A DNA stretch of 40,158 nucleotides from Candidatus Poribacteria bacterium (GTDB lineage Bacteria; Poribacteria; WGA-4E; WGA-3G), in the NCBI GenBank assembly GCA_022820835.1, contig JAJEET010000072.1:1-40158 (forward strand), in the 5' to 3' direction. The first letter of the stretch is position 1. The number at the start of each line of letters is the position of its first letter. The translations under genes and the position numbers were made by a program. The notes beneath the pieces were generated by a model. That model was not told the origin of the DNA. It ran no database searches and worked only from the letters and a program-made list of their open reading frames with translations. This document shows positions 15,979 through 28,000 of the stretch, piece after piece.

Positions 15979-17517
15979 ATGTCACAATCCGCCCATCGTG
16001 AAGTGTCCTGCTCGTTCTGTCAACAAGACAGCACACAGGTACGCCTACGCCTCCTTCAGGGACGGGATGCCAATATCTGTGCCGAATGTATCGTCCGACT
16101 ATCAGCATCCACAGCGGAAAACGCTTCTTGTGCATTCTGTAGACGAAATAATACGCACATCGAAAGGCTCTTTAATGGACTTGAGGCGAACATCTGTGAA
16201 AGATGTCTTGCCGAGTGTATTGACTTGTGTAACGACATTCTCGTGCGAAATCCCGATGGCAGCTTTGCGCTCTCTGTTGCGGATTTTAAAAAAGCAAACA
16301 CAGCAGACGGAGAACACGAAACCGAAAACAGACAACAAAACTCTGGACTCACACAAGAACACAGTGATCACGATCCATCGAAAACTAAGACCGCACGCGC
16401 AACGAACTCGGGAACAGAAAACGGACATACGACGCCCACACCTCCGCCTTCACCTAAAGAAATTAAAACAAAACTTGATGAATACGTTATCGGTCAAGAA
16501 CACGCTAAAAAGACATTATCTGTCGCCGTTTACACGCATTACAAACGCTTACACCATGATGATACTAATGATGATGTTGAATTAGATAAGAGCAACATCC
16601 TACTCATCGGACCGACAGGCACTGGAAAAACCCTACTCGCACAAACCCTCGCTAAAGTTTTAGATGTACCTTTTGCTATTACCGATGCAACAACATTGAC
16701 CGAAGCAGGATACGTCGGCGAGGATGTCGAAAATATCATCTTAAAACTTGTGCAAGCAGCAGACGGGGATATCGCACGCGCCGAAACAGGTATCATCTAT
16801 ATTGATGAAATTGATAAAATTACACGGAAATCCGAAAATCCGTCTATTACGCGTGATGTATCCGGCGAAGGCGTTCAGCAAGCACTCCTGAAGATCCTCG
16901 AAGGGACAACGTCGAGTGTACCACCGCGAGGTGGACGGAAACACCCCCATCAGGAGATGATAGAGGTGAATACAAGGAGAGTACTGTTCATCTGCGGCGG
17001 AACTTTTATCGGCGTGGAGAAGGCAATTAAGGATAGACTCGGAAAGCAGAGCATCGGTTTCGGATCGCCAATCCAACCGAAAAAGAAGACAAAAATCCAC
17101 GAACTCCTAGCACAGGTAACGCCTAAAGACCTCATTAAATACGGATTTATACCAGAATTGATCGGACGACTTCCAGTTGTCACGACACTTCATGACTTAG
17201 ACGCATCTGCTTTGATTCGTATACTTACGGAGCCGAAGAACGCACTCGTTAAACAATACCAGAGGCTTTTGGCTTACGAAGGTGTGCAATTCCATATAGA
17301 TGATGGAGCACTTGCAGCCATCGCAGATGAAGTTATTGAACGCGAAACTGGTGCACGCGGATTAAGAGCCGTTTTTGAAAAAATTATGCTTGATACGCTC
17401 TACCGCCTACCATCGCTCAATGATGTTGAAGCATGCCATATTACTGAAAACACCGTGCGTAACGCTGAACCACCGCGACTTATCTATAAAAAGTCCGAAG
17501 AACTTAAAACTGCATAA
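15979..17517 (+). CDS. clpX: ATP-dependent Clp protease ATP-binding subunit ClpX with tandem zinc-binding domains
   Basis: AAA+ unfoldase that feeds ClpP. It has two zinc-binding modules where ClpX normally has one: C11-x2-C14-x19-C34-x2-C37 and C51-x2-C54-x18-C73-x2-C76. A hydrophilic linker (about 100-155, Gln/Thr/Pro-rich) separates them from the ATPase core, so the protein is 512 residues against the usual 410-430. Core motifs are intact: Walker A GPTGTGKT near 210, the pore loop GYVGED, Walker [12 protein letters not shown], and the [19 protein letters not shown] sensor region. [11 protein letters not shown] is the IGF loop that docks on ClpP. The zinc domains dimerise and bind adaptors and some substrates in ClpX. 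ATG 15979 follows a strong AAAGGAG. Confidence 0.96.
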   Translation: MSQSAHREVSCSFCQQDSTQVRLRLLQGRDANICAECIVRLSASTAENASCAFCRRNNTHIERLFNGLEANICERCLAECIDLCNDILVRNPDGSFALSVADFKKANTADGEHETENRQQNSGLTQEHSDHDPSKTKTARATNSGTENGHTTPTPPPSPKEIKTKLDEYVIGQEHAKKTLSVAVYTHYKRLHHDDTNDDVELDKSNILLIGPTGTGKTLLAQTLAKVLDVPFAITDATTLTEAGYVGEDVENIILKLVQAADGDIARAETGIIYIDEIDKITRKSENPSITRDVSGEGVQQALLKILEGTTSSVPPRGGRKHPHQEMIEVNTRRVLFICGGTFIGVEKAIKDRLGKQSIGFGSPIQPKKKTKIHELLAQVTPKDLIKYGFIPELIGRLPVVTTLHDLDASALIRILTEPKNALVKQYQRLLAYEGVQFHIDDGALAAIADEVIERETGARGLRAVFEKIMLDTLYRLPSLNDVEACHITENTVRNAEPPRLIYKKSEELKTA

Positions 17518-17519
17518 TA

Positions 17520-17622
17520 GTTAACAGTTAACAGTTACAAGAGATTTTTGATAATCACAAGTCTCTTTTTGATAACTGAAAGATTTTTTTCCGAAAAAAT
17601 CGTACTGAAAACTATTAAAAAG
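17520..17622 (+). repeat. Structured intergenic repeat, copy B (clpX-lon gap)
   Basis: A shorter copy with hairpin AGAGATTT.../AAGTCTCT (17540-17566) and the AT hairpin GATTTTTT-TCCG-AAAAAATC, followed by GTACTGAAAACTATTA. It fills most of the gap before lon. Confidence 0.75.
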
Positions 17623-17632
17623 GATTAAAAAC

Positions 17633-20074
17633 ATGAATTCGACAGCAACGCAAGAATACGAACCGGTAAATTTACCTATTATCTATTTACCCCCGGATTT
17701 CAATACGGTTTTCCCGAGGACGAAATCTTTCCTAAACGCCACTCGCAAAATGGGAATCAAGGCCGTCCATACTGCCCTCCGTTCAGATAGGCGGGTGCTC
17801 CTCCTCCATCAGAAAGTAGAGTTGGAAGAAACGGAAGAGGTCACGCCTGAACATCTCCACACTATTGGCGCTGTCGCTAATATCATCGAATCTTATGAAC
17901 CTGGGGACGGCACCATCCGTATTGCTGTTGCTGCGGAACAGCGCGCGATTGTCCTTCGCTATACGAAAACCAAGGATTTCTTGGAGGCGGATGTGAAAGT
18001 CGTTCATGAAGAGATCGGGTTAGCAAACGCTGCAGCGGCACTCGTTAAAAAGACGAAGCAGCTTTTCAATGAGTACGCAAAGACCCGACAGAAGGAACAA
18101 CGCCGCGACTCACAGTCTCAGAACCTGACATCCGAAGAAGTCAAACGCACGATTAAAGACCAAGAAGAACCCGGACACCTTGCAGATACTATCGCTGGAT
18201 CCCTCGGACTCACAGCATCCGAACGCCAAGAAACCATTGAAGAACTCAATCCGATTAAGCGATTACAACTTATCATTCGATTTTTGAAAGAGGCGTTGGA
18301 ACGGAACGAACTCTGGGACGATATCCACAATCAGGTACGGGAATCTGTCCAGAAAACACACCGAGAATTCTACCTTCAGGAACAGATGAAGGTGATACAG
18401 AAGGAGCTCGGAAGAGATGACATCGCTGAAGTTGATGAACTTCGCGAACAGGTAAAAAACGCCGGTATGTCCGAGGAAGCGGAGGAAAAGGCACTCAAGG
18501 AATTGGATCGGCTCGCGCAGATACCGCCGCAATCCGCAGAATCTGGGGTCATTCGTACTTATGTCGATTGGATACTTGCACTTCCTTGGAAAGAAAGCAC
18601 TGAACACCAACTTCAACTTCCAGAAGCACAACGCATACTTGACGAAGATCACTACGGGTTGGAAAAACCGAAAGAGAATGTGCTCGAATATCTCGCTGTC
18701 TTACAACTCGTGAAACATCTAAAAGGTCCTATTATTTGTCTCGTCGGTCCCCCGGGAGTTGGAAAAACATCGCTCGGTAAATCAGTTGCCCGTGCAACTG
18801 GTCGAAAATTCGTGAGGATGTCGCTCGGCGGCGTTCGCGACGAGGCAGAAATCCGTGGACACAGACGCACCTACATCGGTGCTATCCCGGGACGTATCAT
18901 CCAAGGGCTGCGAGATGTGAAATCGAAAAATCCGCTCTTTCTTCTTGATGAAATTGATAAGCTGAGTTCCGATTTCCGAGGTGACCCGGCATCCGCACTC
19001 CTGGAAGTTTTAGATCCGGAACAGAATTCTACGTTCCGAGATCATTACATGGATATCGCCTTTGATCTCTCCGATGTCATGTTCATCACGACGGCTAACA
19101 CCCGTGTTACGATACCAGCACCGCTTCAAGATCGGATGGAAATCATTGAACTGCCGGGCTATACCGATTTTGAAAAGCATAACATTACGACTTTTACACC
19201 GAATGGGCTCATACCGAAACAACTCGAACGACATGGACTCTCAGAGGATAATATCACTTTCACAGATGATGCTATCTATGAAATAATCCATAAATATACC
19301 CGCGAAGCCGGTGTCCGAAGCCTCGAACGCACTATTACGACTGTCATGCGGAAAGTCGCCAGAGAGATTGTTACCGAAGATACCCTAGATCTCAACGTCG
19401 AAATAACGCCAAACAACTTGAGCGACTATCTCGGACCCGCTAAGTGGACCCGCACGAAAGCCGAGGAACGCGACGAAGTTGGTGTTGCTACCGGAATGGT
19501 CTGGACGCAAATTGGTGGCGATATTGTCTCGGTTGAAGCGACGACGATGCCGGGGGAAGGCAAACTCAGTATGACCGGTCAACTTCAGGAAGTCATGCGC
19601 GAGTCTGTGCAGACTGCTGTCGCCTATATCCGTTCGCGCTCTGAATCCTTCGGGCTATCTGACAAACAATTCGAGCAAGAAGATATTCATATTCACATCC
19701 CAGAAGGTGCAGTACCGAAGGACGGTCCGTCCGCAGGGATCACCGTTGCTACGGCCATACTCTCAGCGTTCACAGGTAAGTCCGTCCGAAAAGACATCGC
19801 TATGACGGGTGAAATCACACTCCGAGGCAGAGTACTACCCATCGGGGGCTTAAAAGAAAAGGCACTCGCAGCCTACCGAAACGGTATCTTCGACATCATT
19901 ATTCCTGTGGACAACGAGAAAGATGAAGTGGACATCCCAACAGAGATTCGTGAAGGGATACGTTTCCATAAAGTCAACGATATGATGGAGGTCCTGGAAC
20001 TCGCACTGACAGAACCTATCGTCGAACCTGAAGTCCCTGTAGAAATATCAGTCGCTTCCCAACCACCTGCGTAG
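17633..20074 (+). CDS. lon: ATP-dependent Lon protease
   Basis: Cytoplasmic AAA+ serine protease of 813 residues for misfolded and regulatory proteins. The N-terminal substrate-binding LON domain starts at [16 protein letters not shown]. Walker A is GPPGVGKT (about 373-380), Walker B is [10 protein letters not shown]. The protease domain has the Ser-Lys dyad S700 (KDGPSAG) and K743 (GGLKEKAL), 43 residues apart as in other Lon proteins. Length and domain order are those of LonA. The ATG at 17633 lies just downstream of repeat copy B, with AAAAAGGATT as ribosome binding site. The tail is short and Pro/Val-rich. Confidence 0.97.
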   Translation: MNSTATQEYEPVNLPIIYLPPDFNTVFPRTKSFLNATRKMGIKAVHTALRSDRRVLLLHQKVELEETEEVTPEHLHTIGAVANIIESYEPGDGTIRIAVAAEQRAIVLRYTKTKDFLEADVKVVHEEIGLANAAAALVKKTKQLFNEYAKTRQKEQRRDSQSQNLTSEEVKRTIKDQEEPGHLADTIAGSLGLTASERQETIEELNPIKRLQLIIRFLKEALERNELWDDIHNQVRESVQKTHREFYLQEQMKVIQKELGRDDIAEVDELREQVKNAGMSEEAEEKALKELDRLAQIPPQSAESGVIRTYVDWILALPWKESTEHQLQLPEAQRILDEDHYGLEKPKENVLEYLAVLQLVKHLKGPIICLVGPPGVGKTSLGKSVARATGRKFVRMSLGGVRDEAEIRGHRRTYIGAIPGRIIQGLRDVKSKNPLFLLDEIDKLSSDFRGDPASALLEVLDPEQNSTFRDHYMDIAFDLSDVMFITTANTRVTIPAPLQDRMEIIELPGYTDFEKHNITTFTPNGLIPKQLERHGLSEDNITFTDDAIYEIIHKYTREAGVRSLERTITTVMRKVAREIVTEDTLDLNVEITPNNLSDYLGPAKWTRTKAEERDEVGVATGMVWTQIGGDIVSVEATTMPGEGKLSMTGQLQEVMRESVQTAVAYIRSRSESFGLSDKQFEQEDIHIHIPEGAVPKDGPSAGITVATAILSAFTGKSVRKDIAMTGEITLRGRVLPIGGLKEKALAAYRNGIFDIIIPVDNEKDEVDIPTEIREGIRFHKVNDMMEVLELALTEPIVEPEVPVEISVASQPPA

Positions 20075-20085
20075 GAGGGGCAGCA

Positions 20086-20232
20086 GTTTTCAGAAGAAAT
20101 AGCCATCGGCTATCGGAAACCGGAAAAGAGCCATTTTTTAACGCTCGCGTCTTTGGTGACTGCTGATTGCCTCTTAACTGACAACCGAAAGATTTTTTGA
20201 AAAAAATCGCCCTGACGACTGATAGCCATAAA
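20086..20232 (+). repeat. Structured intergenic repeat, copy C (lon-rqcP gap)
   Basis: A degenerate copy. It keeps the words AACTGACAACCGAAAG, the AT hairpin GATTTTTT-GA-AAAAAATC (about 20191-20208) and CTGACGACTGATAGCC directly before the rqcP start. Confidence 0.6.
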
Positions 20233-20235
20233 AAA

Positions 20236-20499
20236 ATGCGATTAGATAAATTCCTACAAGTCAGCCGCCTCGTAAAACGGCGCACGATTGCCAATACCCT
20301 CTGTAGTAAAGGCACAGTACGTGTCAATGGACATGTCGCAAAAGCTGGGAAGACGCTCTCCGTAGGTGATGTAATTCGCATGCTGCATCCGACGAGCATT
20401 GACGATACACCTGAACCTGAATATGAAGTCCTTGAACTCCCCACCGGAAACGTCTCACGCGCGCGCGCTGAAACACTCTATCGTCAGCTAAAACCGTAG
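20236..20499 (+). CDS. rqcP: S4-domain RNA-binding protein, RqcP/YabO-like
   Basis: 87 residues from ATG 20236, nearly all one S4 domain: MRLDKFLQVSRLVKRRTIAN, then GTVRVNGHVAKAGKTLSVGDVI. The N-terminal stretch and length match RqcP (YabO) of Gram-positive bacteria, which binds the 50S subunit and helps RqcH add alanine tails to stalled chains. The heat-shock protein HslR is a related alternative. A GTG/ATG further upstream (20197) would add residues coded by the repeat and is unlikely. Its position after lon fits a role in clearing stalled nascent chains; that functional link is inferred from position. Confidence 0.88.
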   Translation: MRLDKFLQVSRLVKRRTIANTLCSKGTVRVNGHVAKAGKTLSVGDVIRMLHPTSIDDTPEPEYEVLELPTGNVSRARAETLYRQLKP

Positions 20500-20501
20500 T
20501 T

Positions 20502-20716
20502 ATCAGAAGAATGGCTATCAGAGTACTGGTTATCAGTTGTCAGAACGCTGCGCTTTCAGTTATCAGAGGGAATGGTTATCAGTACGGAATCGGGTACGAT
20601 TCCTTTCGGTTATCGGTTATCAGTTAAAAGAGGGTTGTGATAGTTCCACAAGTCTCTTTCCGACAACTGAAAGACTTTTCCCAGAAAAATCGCACTGACG
20701 ACTGACAACTTTTAAA
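20502..20716 (+). repeat. Structured intergenic repeat, copy D (rqcP-pdxA gap)
   Basis: A long copy nearly identical to copy A over about 140 bp. It has the GGAATCG/CGATTCC hairpin at 20586-20603, the TTGTG/CACAA hairpin at 20629-20657, and an AT hairpin weakened by two changes (GACTTTTCCCAGAAAAATC). It ends shortly before the pdxA start. Confidence 0.85.
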
Positions 20717-20731
20717 ATTGAGAAAATCGAA

Positions 20732-21856
20732 ATGATTCCCACAGAACCTACCGTCGAATCCGAAACGATTACGTCCAAGATACACACGCAGCAGACCCTA
20801 AAGAGACCAAAGATTGGAATCACGATGGGGGATGCAGCTGGTATCGGTCCCGAAATCATCGTCAAGGCACTCGCACACAAAGACATATATTCATTGTGCC
20901 AGCCAATTGTGATCGGGAGCCCCGCGATCCTTGAGAAAGCGTCTCAACTGATACCAACCATCAATACGGAACGAAAAAAGAGAAAAATAAAAATTAACAG
21001 CATCAATTCTCCAGAACAAGCATCGGTAACCTGCGGGACAATTGATGTACTTGATGTCTCCTCAATAGTTCCCGAGGAAATCTGCTTCGGCACCATAGAT
21101 GCTCGTGCGGGTGCCGCCGCTGTCAAATCAATTGAAACCGCAACACATCTCGCCATGCTCGGAGAACTTGACGCTATCACAACTGCACCAATATGCAAAG
21201 CAGCTATAAACCGTGCCGGATCCCCTCATCCAGGACACACCGAAATGCTTGCCGCATTCACGAATACACCTGACGTAGTGATGATGCTCTGCACACCTGA
21301 AGCGTTAAGCGCAAACGCCGATAGTGGCATTAAAAAAAAATATGTCGGTTTTGCCGTCTCTTTCGTTACAAATCATATCCCCGTTGCCGATGTCCCAAAG
21401 TCTCTCTCTATTGAAAGAATCGTGAAAGTTATACGTATCACGCAACAGGCACTGATACGCTGTGGTATTTCCGAACCGCGACTTGCCGTTGCCGGACTGA
21501 ACCCTCATGCTGGTGAAAACGGTATGTTCGGAGACGAGGAAGAACGTTTCATCCGTCCAGCCATTTCACAAGTACAGGCACCAAACGCTACAATAGACGG
21601 TCCACTCCCCGCCGATGCACTTTTCGTAAAAGCGAATCAAGGACAATGGCACGCCGTTATCGCTATGTATCACGATCAAGGAAATATACCGATAAAACTT
21701 CTCGGATTCGGTGAACTGGTAAATGTCGCCTTGGGTTTGCCGATAATCCGTACCAGCGTGGACCACGGAACAGCATTTGACATAGCCGGTCAAGGTATTG
21801 CAAGCGAGAGCAGTCTTATAGCAGCACTAAAATGCGCAGCACAACTCGCAAATTAG
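20732..21856 (+). CDS. pdxA: 4-hydroxythreonine-4-phosphate dehydrogenase
   Basis: NAD-dependent oxidation of 4-phosphohydroxy-threonine in the DXP-independent-of-PdxS route to pyridoxal phosphate; metal-dependent homodimer. Motifs are IGITMGDAAGIGPEII at the start, TTAPICKAAINRAG, the metal-binding HPGHTEMLAAF, GLNPHAGENGMFG, MYHDQGNIPIKLL and RTSVDHGTAFDIAGQG near the C-terminus. The first 26 residues are a Thr-rich extension before the fold. A Lys/Arg-rich insert (TERKKRKIKIN) sits in the N-terminal half. 374 residues is slightly long for the family. PLP made by this pathway serves enzymes such as the aminotransferase at 3032. PdxA paralogues acting in other pathways exist, so the symbol carries a small risk. 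Confidence 0.93.
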   Translation: MIPTEPTVESETITSKIHTQQTLKRPKIGITMGDAAGIGPEIIVKALAHKDIYSLCQPIVIGSPAILEKASQLIPTINTERKKRKIKINSINSPEQASVTCGTIDVLDVSSIVPEEICFGTIDARAGAAAVKSIETATHLAMLGELDAITTAPICKAAINRAGSPHPGHTEMLAAFTNTPDVVMMLCTPEALSANADSGIKKKYVGFAVSFVTNHIPVADVPKSLSIERIVKVIRITQQALIRCGISEPRLAVAGLNPHAGENGMFGDEEERFIRPAISQVQAPNATIDGPLPADALFVKANQGQWHAVIAMYHDQGNIPIKLLGFGELVNVALGLPIIRTSVDHGTAFDIAGQGIASESSLIAALKCAAQLAN

Positions 21857-21859
21857 CCG

Positions 21860-21932
21860 TCGGTCATCAGCAAAACTGAGTACTAAAAGATTTTTCACAG
21901 AAAAATCGTACTGTGGACTGACAACTATTATA
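21860..21932 (+). repeat. Structured intergenic repeat, copy E (after pdxA)
   Basis: A short copy with AT hairpin GATTTTTC-ACA-GAAAAATC and the trailing words GTACTG and GACAACTATTA. The rest of the gap up to 22055 is AT-rich and holds no gene I can see. Confidence 0.7.
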
Positions 21933-22055
21933 ACAAATTTTAGAATTAAAAAGACATTGTAAAGCAACAAAGTTAAAAAAGCACACTAACGAAGGTAATC
22001 TATTTTCGCTTCCGTCTGTTTATCCCTACAACTCACGAAAAAAGCACAAAACGCT

Positions 22056-25000
22056 ATGAAAAAAACACTTATTTTTTTCCCCATTCTCTTTACATTAGCA
22101 ACTGTCCCAATGCTGGCTGCTATTGCTCAAACACAATCGACACCACCGTTACAGGTACTTACAATGACGGCAGACACCTTTACCGCACGCTTTGTCCTGC
22201 CAGAACTCAAGATAAAAACACAATCTACTTCTACTGACGGTAATTCCGAAAACGGATCCAATGAGATACATTTTGCAGGTGCCGATTGGACACTCGACAT
22301 AGGCAAACCGCGTCTACCGATTTATACACGATGCATTGGGATTCCGATCACCGGAACACCCGTCGTTACAGTCATTCAAGCGCGATCAAAAATTAAGAGG
22401 GTTGAAAATGTACCTATCACACCTGAGGATCCGATTTTCCCGACACTCGATCCTACAGACACCCCTCAAATTTTGTCTGGATTCTATCCAACACAACTTG
22501 TAGAAATCATCCCGGGCGGTTTTGTACGAAATCAACGTATCGGCAGCTTACAAATCAACCCCGTTCAATACAACCCGGCAACCAAGCAGCTAAAAATCTT
22601 TGCGACTGTGACCTTTCAGGTGCATTTTCCTACCTCTCCAGTAACCGGTGCTATCGGTAACGCTGCATCCATTCCGACTGCCCCCACCTCTTTCCGGGAA
22701 TCATCACGCGTTTTCGAGAACCTATTCCAAGGGACGTTGTGGAACTATGAACAGGCGAAGCCGTGGCGAAAACAACGACGAACATCTTACAGAACCACAA
22801 ACGAACAGTATGCTCCGGGAGCACCACCCCTGATAACTGCCAGCACGCGCCGTTTTAAAATTCCGGTCACCAGCACAGACATGTATCGGATTAGCTACAA
22901 CAATATCAGGGTTCACGCCAGCGTTGAACCAGAGACTATTGACCTTGACACAATTCGATTGGAGAGCGGCGGTAAGAGGCAAGGCATCCATATTTTTGAT
23001 GAAAACGGAAACAATACACTCGATCCTGGCGACCTACTTGTTTTCTACGGACGCGCCTTAGCAGACAACAAATTTACCGACGAAAATGTTTACTGGCTCC
23101 GATTCGGTTTGCGCGGAGAACCTGCTGCCGGCTTTGAAACATCTCGCGTTGAAGTCCGAAACGCGGCACTGCAAGGGCGAAACCTACCGACACCGAAAGC
23201 ATTTTTAACGCGCACCCGGGTTGAAGAGAATCGGCATTATGACGCTTTAGAAGCCAGCGATATTAAATCTGAACTTGCAGACCACTATTTCGGGGTCGCC
23301 TTCCGCGGTGGTGAACTTAGCACAAGCCAAAAAGATTTCCCAATCAAGCTGCCCAAGGCAATACCACGAAATACAATCAAGCGCGACGCTAAGCTGCGTA
23401 TCAAATTCCAAGGCGCATCCTATAAAGCGAATGCCGGACACGAAGCACGTATCAGTTTCAACAATATTCAACTCGGTAGGATTGAAAAGTGGAGGCGACA
23501 AGCATCCCAAACCGCAACCCGCAATATTTCGTATACGATTGTCCATCACGATGCCACCAACATCATGCGTATCAAAGCACTTGATGACAATGAGACATCG
23601 CCAGGCTCCTACGATTTCTATCTCGATTGGTACGAAATTGACTACTGGCGAAACTTTCAGGCAGACAACAATCGCCTCGAATTTAATACCAATACCGAAC
23701 CTAACTACCGCGGCGAAGTTCGATACCGAGTCGGAAACATTATTGATGACACAATAGACGTATACCAACTGGATGAAAACGGCATTACGAACAAACTCAC
23801 AGGCGGGACAGTTTCTCCAGAAGGTGGAAAACATCAGATTTTCTTTGAAGATACTGTCAACCAACACAGACGTTATTTCGTAATAGGTCGCAGCCGCTAT
23901 CGAAGCATTAACTCGCTTACTCCGATACCTCCGACACTGTTGAAAAACCCCGGCAATCAATTCGACTATATCTTCATCACACATCCGAAGTTCGCTGAAA
24001 GTATCACACCACTCGTCGAATTCCGAAGTTCACAAGGTTTGAAAACCCTCGTCGTTGACATTAACGACATCTACGACGAATTTAGTGACGGTCTCTTCAA
24101 CCCGTTTGCTATCCAAAAGTTTCTGCGGTATGCCTATCACAACTATCAGCAGCCCACCCCTACTTATGTGCTCCTCGTCGGCGATGCACATTACGACTAT
24201 AAAAACGCGACACCGAGCACCTATAATATCTATCCGAATTTTGTGCCGACGTACCACGGTTGGGCACCCGCAAGCGGCGAAACTGCCATGGATCAACGCT
24301 TTGTCAATGTAAGCGGCGATGACCCACTGCCTGATATGCTCATAGGAAGACTCTCCGTACAAACAACTGAAGCACTCACAACTATGATCGAAAAGATCAT
24401 CGACTACGAGGAAAATCCTAAGATCGGATTGTGGCAAGGCACGCTAATTCAGGTCGCTGATAACGAGATTGACAACACATCCGATATAGTTTTTGAGAAC
24501 TCCCGTAATCAATTGATACAAGAGGTAATACCCATCGGATATGACACCCGCCAAATTTATCTCCGAAAGATTAGAGATCCTGATGCTACGCGGAAAAAAA
24601 TCCTTTCTGAAATCAAGAGAGGCGCACTCGTCCTCGAATACGCCGGACACGGTGGAAGTCAAACATGGGCTGATGAATCAATCTTCCGAATCGAGGATGT
24701 CGTCGATTTACGGAACCAATACCTCCCTTTTGTCATTACAACAACCTGCCTCAACGGACAATTTGATAAACCACAACAATTCGGAGATTTCTGCCTCAGT
24801 GAACAATTCCTACTCGGGAGATACGGCGCGATTGCAACGCTTTCAGCGACACGATTAACCTACGGCTCAGCAAATGCAGCGTTTGATATTGACCTCTTTG
24901 AAGCACTTTTTCGGGTTACGCCAGCATCGCCAGAATTAGCAACAAACGGTGCTCTCTCTCAACCAACGATAGGACACATCATTGCCGATGCCAAAATCAA

Positions 25001-28000
25001 CTTTATCACGCGGATACAGAACATAAGTTGGATCCCCGGGACCGAGCAATACACACTTTTCGGTGATCCGGCTTCTCGTTTTGCGCGCCCGCAACTTGAT
25101 GTAAAGGTCGAACTAGAACGCATCGCCCTCAACAACACACACAAGATTGTTATCAAGGCAAATGAAGTCGGAGTACTCCGAAATTCTGGTATCGGAGGCG
25201 CGGAAAATGTGACTTTCACACGCGCCTCCGATTTCAGCACCGAAAACCTAAAGGCTTACGCAGCCTTCGCAAATAATTTTGACGATAACCTTCGCAACGA
25301 CCTCACGCGACAAGCAGGCGGCAGGGCCTGGCAAGGAGAATACGGCACAATCCGGATTGATATTCCTAATAACGCCACACCCGGCGGCGGCTTTGCGCGC
25401 GTCTTCGCCCACGACGATACGCGCGCTGCCGTCGGCGGTACCCGATTCTCAATCGACACACCCGTCGTACAAGACATTCGCGAAACTCTTGATATCAAAG
25501 TCACGGACACCCTTAATATTAGTGTACTCGTCGTTGACGACAAAGGACCCGACGGCATACGAGATATCAGCGTTCTATGGGATAATACAGCTAACTTTGA
25601 AGATACGACAACTCCATTGATCCCTACACGCACACCACTCGGTGATGTCCCCCTCGGAGGACAGTGGTATGAACTTGAAACGCCTATCAGGTTGCCGACT
25701 ATTGGACGGCAGATACGCTACAGGATTCTCATCACCGACAGCAACGGACACGAGGTCGCCATGCCATCGCAACTCGAACGCTACGTCGTTAGGGTTCCTG
25801 ACGGACCGAATGTCGCCATCGGCACAGACAAAACAGACAAGGCTCCTATTCGGTATATCTTTGATGCAGATCAAAACAGCTACCAACTCGTAACAGAATT
25901 AATCAACAACGGGGACCGTCCTATCTTGGCTGATATCGAAATCGTATTTGCCAAAGGAGACCCTGATCCTGATGGCGATCTCATCATTGACGAAGATGCC
26001 GATATTATCGGGATTGTAACCGTTAAAGCCACAGATTGGGTGGAAGGAACTTATGTGCGGCAACGCGCAACAGCCACCCTCAACCTGAACGCGCCACTTG
26101 AGACAGGCATCCACAGAATTTATGTCCTCGCCGACCCAGAGGAACCCAGTATTGATGACAAAATCGACGGCAATGTTGAAGAAGCGCACCACTTCGATAA
26201 CAAACACCACACCTCTTTGGTCGTCAACGATTTTAACTATAGCTCACAAGAAGAATTACTGGCTTTTAGTTTAGACAGAGTCTTCGACATCCATTTCCCA
26301 GCAGACGTACTTGAAACCAAAACACAAAATGCAGCGGGCATACCGCTCGCTGTTACTTCACAACTGCCCGCAGAGCCGACCCAACCTGATCTCCAATTCG
26401 CACCGATTCCACGTGTCGCCGCACTCCGACGCGGACTCACACGACAAGGAGAAGCGGTTGCCCAATACTACGAACCCGCATTTCGGACTGGCACCACAAC
26501 ACTCGCGAAACCCGCAACACTTAAATTCCGATTCGATGTCAGTGCTTTGGAAGATATTGTACAGAAAGAAACCGAAATTCCACGGGACAATCCGGTATTT
26601 GAATATGAACTTACACAACTCACAAATCAATTAGCGATTTATGCATGGCAATCAGACGTAAACCCAAACCTATCGCATGCATCAACAGCCACTGACGAAG
26701 AGATAGATGTTAAACTGTCGGCATGGAGACGTCTGCCATCGCAAATTAACTATACTCCGGAAGGCGAATTCCACTTAGAAAATTACGTCACTCCGACACA
26801 GCTAGAAAACGGAAGCCAACAGAAATTAGAAATCGACGCAATCAGTATCAATCCGAATCTTACACCCGCGGCAACTTGGGTTATCACTTTCCTTAATGAC
26901 GATGAATACGAGGTGTTTTTCAAACGGAAGGGTGGAACAACAACGCAAAAGATTGATCGGATTGGGCAGCTCAATAATCCGTTCAGGGAGGATGTGTTCG
27001 GTTTAGAAATACGGATTCCACGGCAAGAAAATCCGCCTCCTGATGTTAACTACACCTTCGAATTTGGCGATGTTTTCGCTTTTGAAACCGACTATAATAG
27101 CGAGGGCAATATGGTTCTGAAAGGGATACGGAACACCAATCGCGGGAACGGAAAAGCAACCGTTAGCAACAGACTCGGAGCCAAAGGGGAATTCGAAATA
27201 GGCGACTGGTACCTCTTTTTCACCGATGCCTTCCACTATGAACTTCGGGACACATCTAACGAACCCTCATATTTTCCGAACGGGATCAAAGTCCGCGGAA
27301 GTGTAAACAAACCCTTTTTTCTTACACACCTCGGATTTGAAGTCCTAGTCACCGCCAGTTCCGAAGCCTTTCAATTCGGTGATAAGATTAAATTCAGTAC
27401 CGCACGCGTCGCAACAATTACAGCCGAAGTCACTGAACTTACGCAGTTCGCGCTCATGCGTAGCACCGACACTGAACCACCTACCTTTAATCTTTGGGTA
27501 GATGGACTTCAATCGCAAACAGGGAGCGTTATTCCACCCAGACCTGAGATATCTATCGTTCTACAGGATACAAACGGGATTGATACGGAGTTCTTTACCT
27601 TTGAACAACAGAAGGACAATGGACCCTTTGAAACTGTCACCGACTACGAACTCCGCACGCGAGGCGGAATCGAGATAGTACCTATCGATTACCGACCAAT
27701 CCTCTTCCCAGGTGAATATACCTTCAATATCAAAGCACAAGATTTCAACGGAAACGCCATCGGCGGCGATGACGGTGTTATTAGTTATAGATTCTTTGTC
27801 GTTGAAGCACCGGATATCACACCGCCTACCATTGACATCCAAGTTACCACGCCCAGCACAAGCGCAACAAACGGAACATTTGACGAACCCCTAACAGACG
27901 GAGTCGTCCTCACGGAGCAACCGCACTTCACTATTAACCTCACCGACGATAGCGCACTTGACGAAACCAGCTTTCAATTCAATTTCGGAAGCCTATATGA

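Noticed and set aside
23247..23984. 245-residue minus-strand frame
   Set aside because: Shadow inside the C25 protease gene, with composition unlike a real protein.
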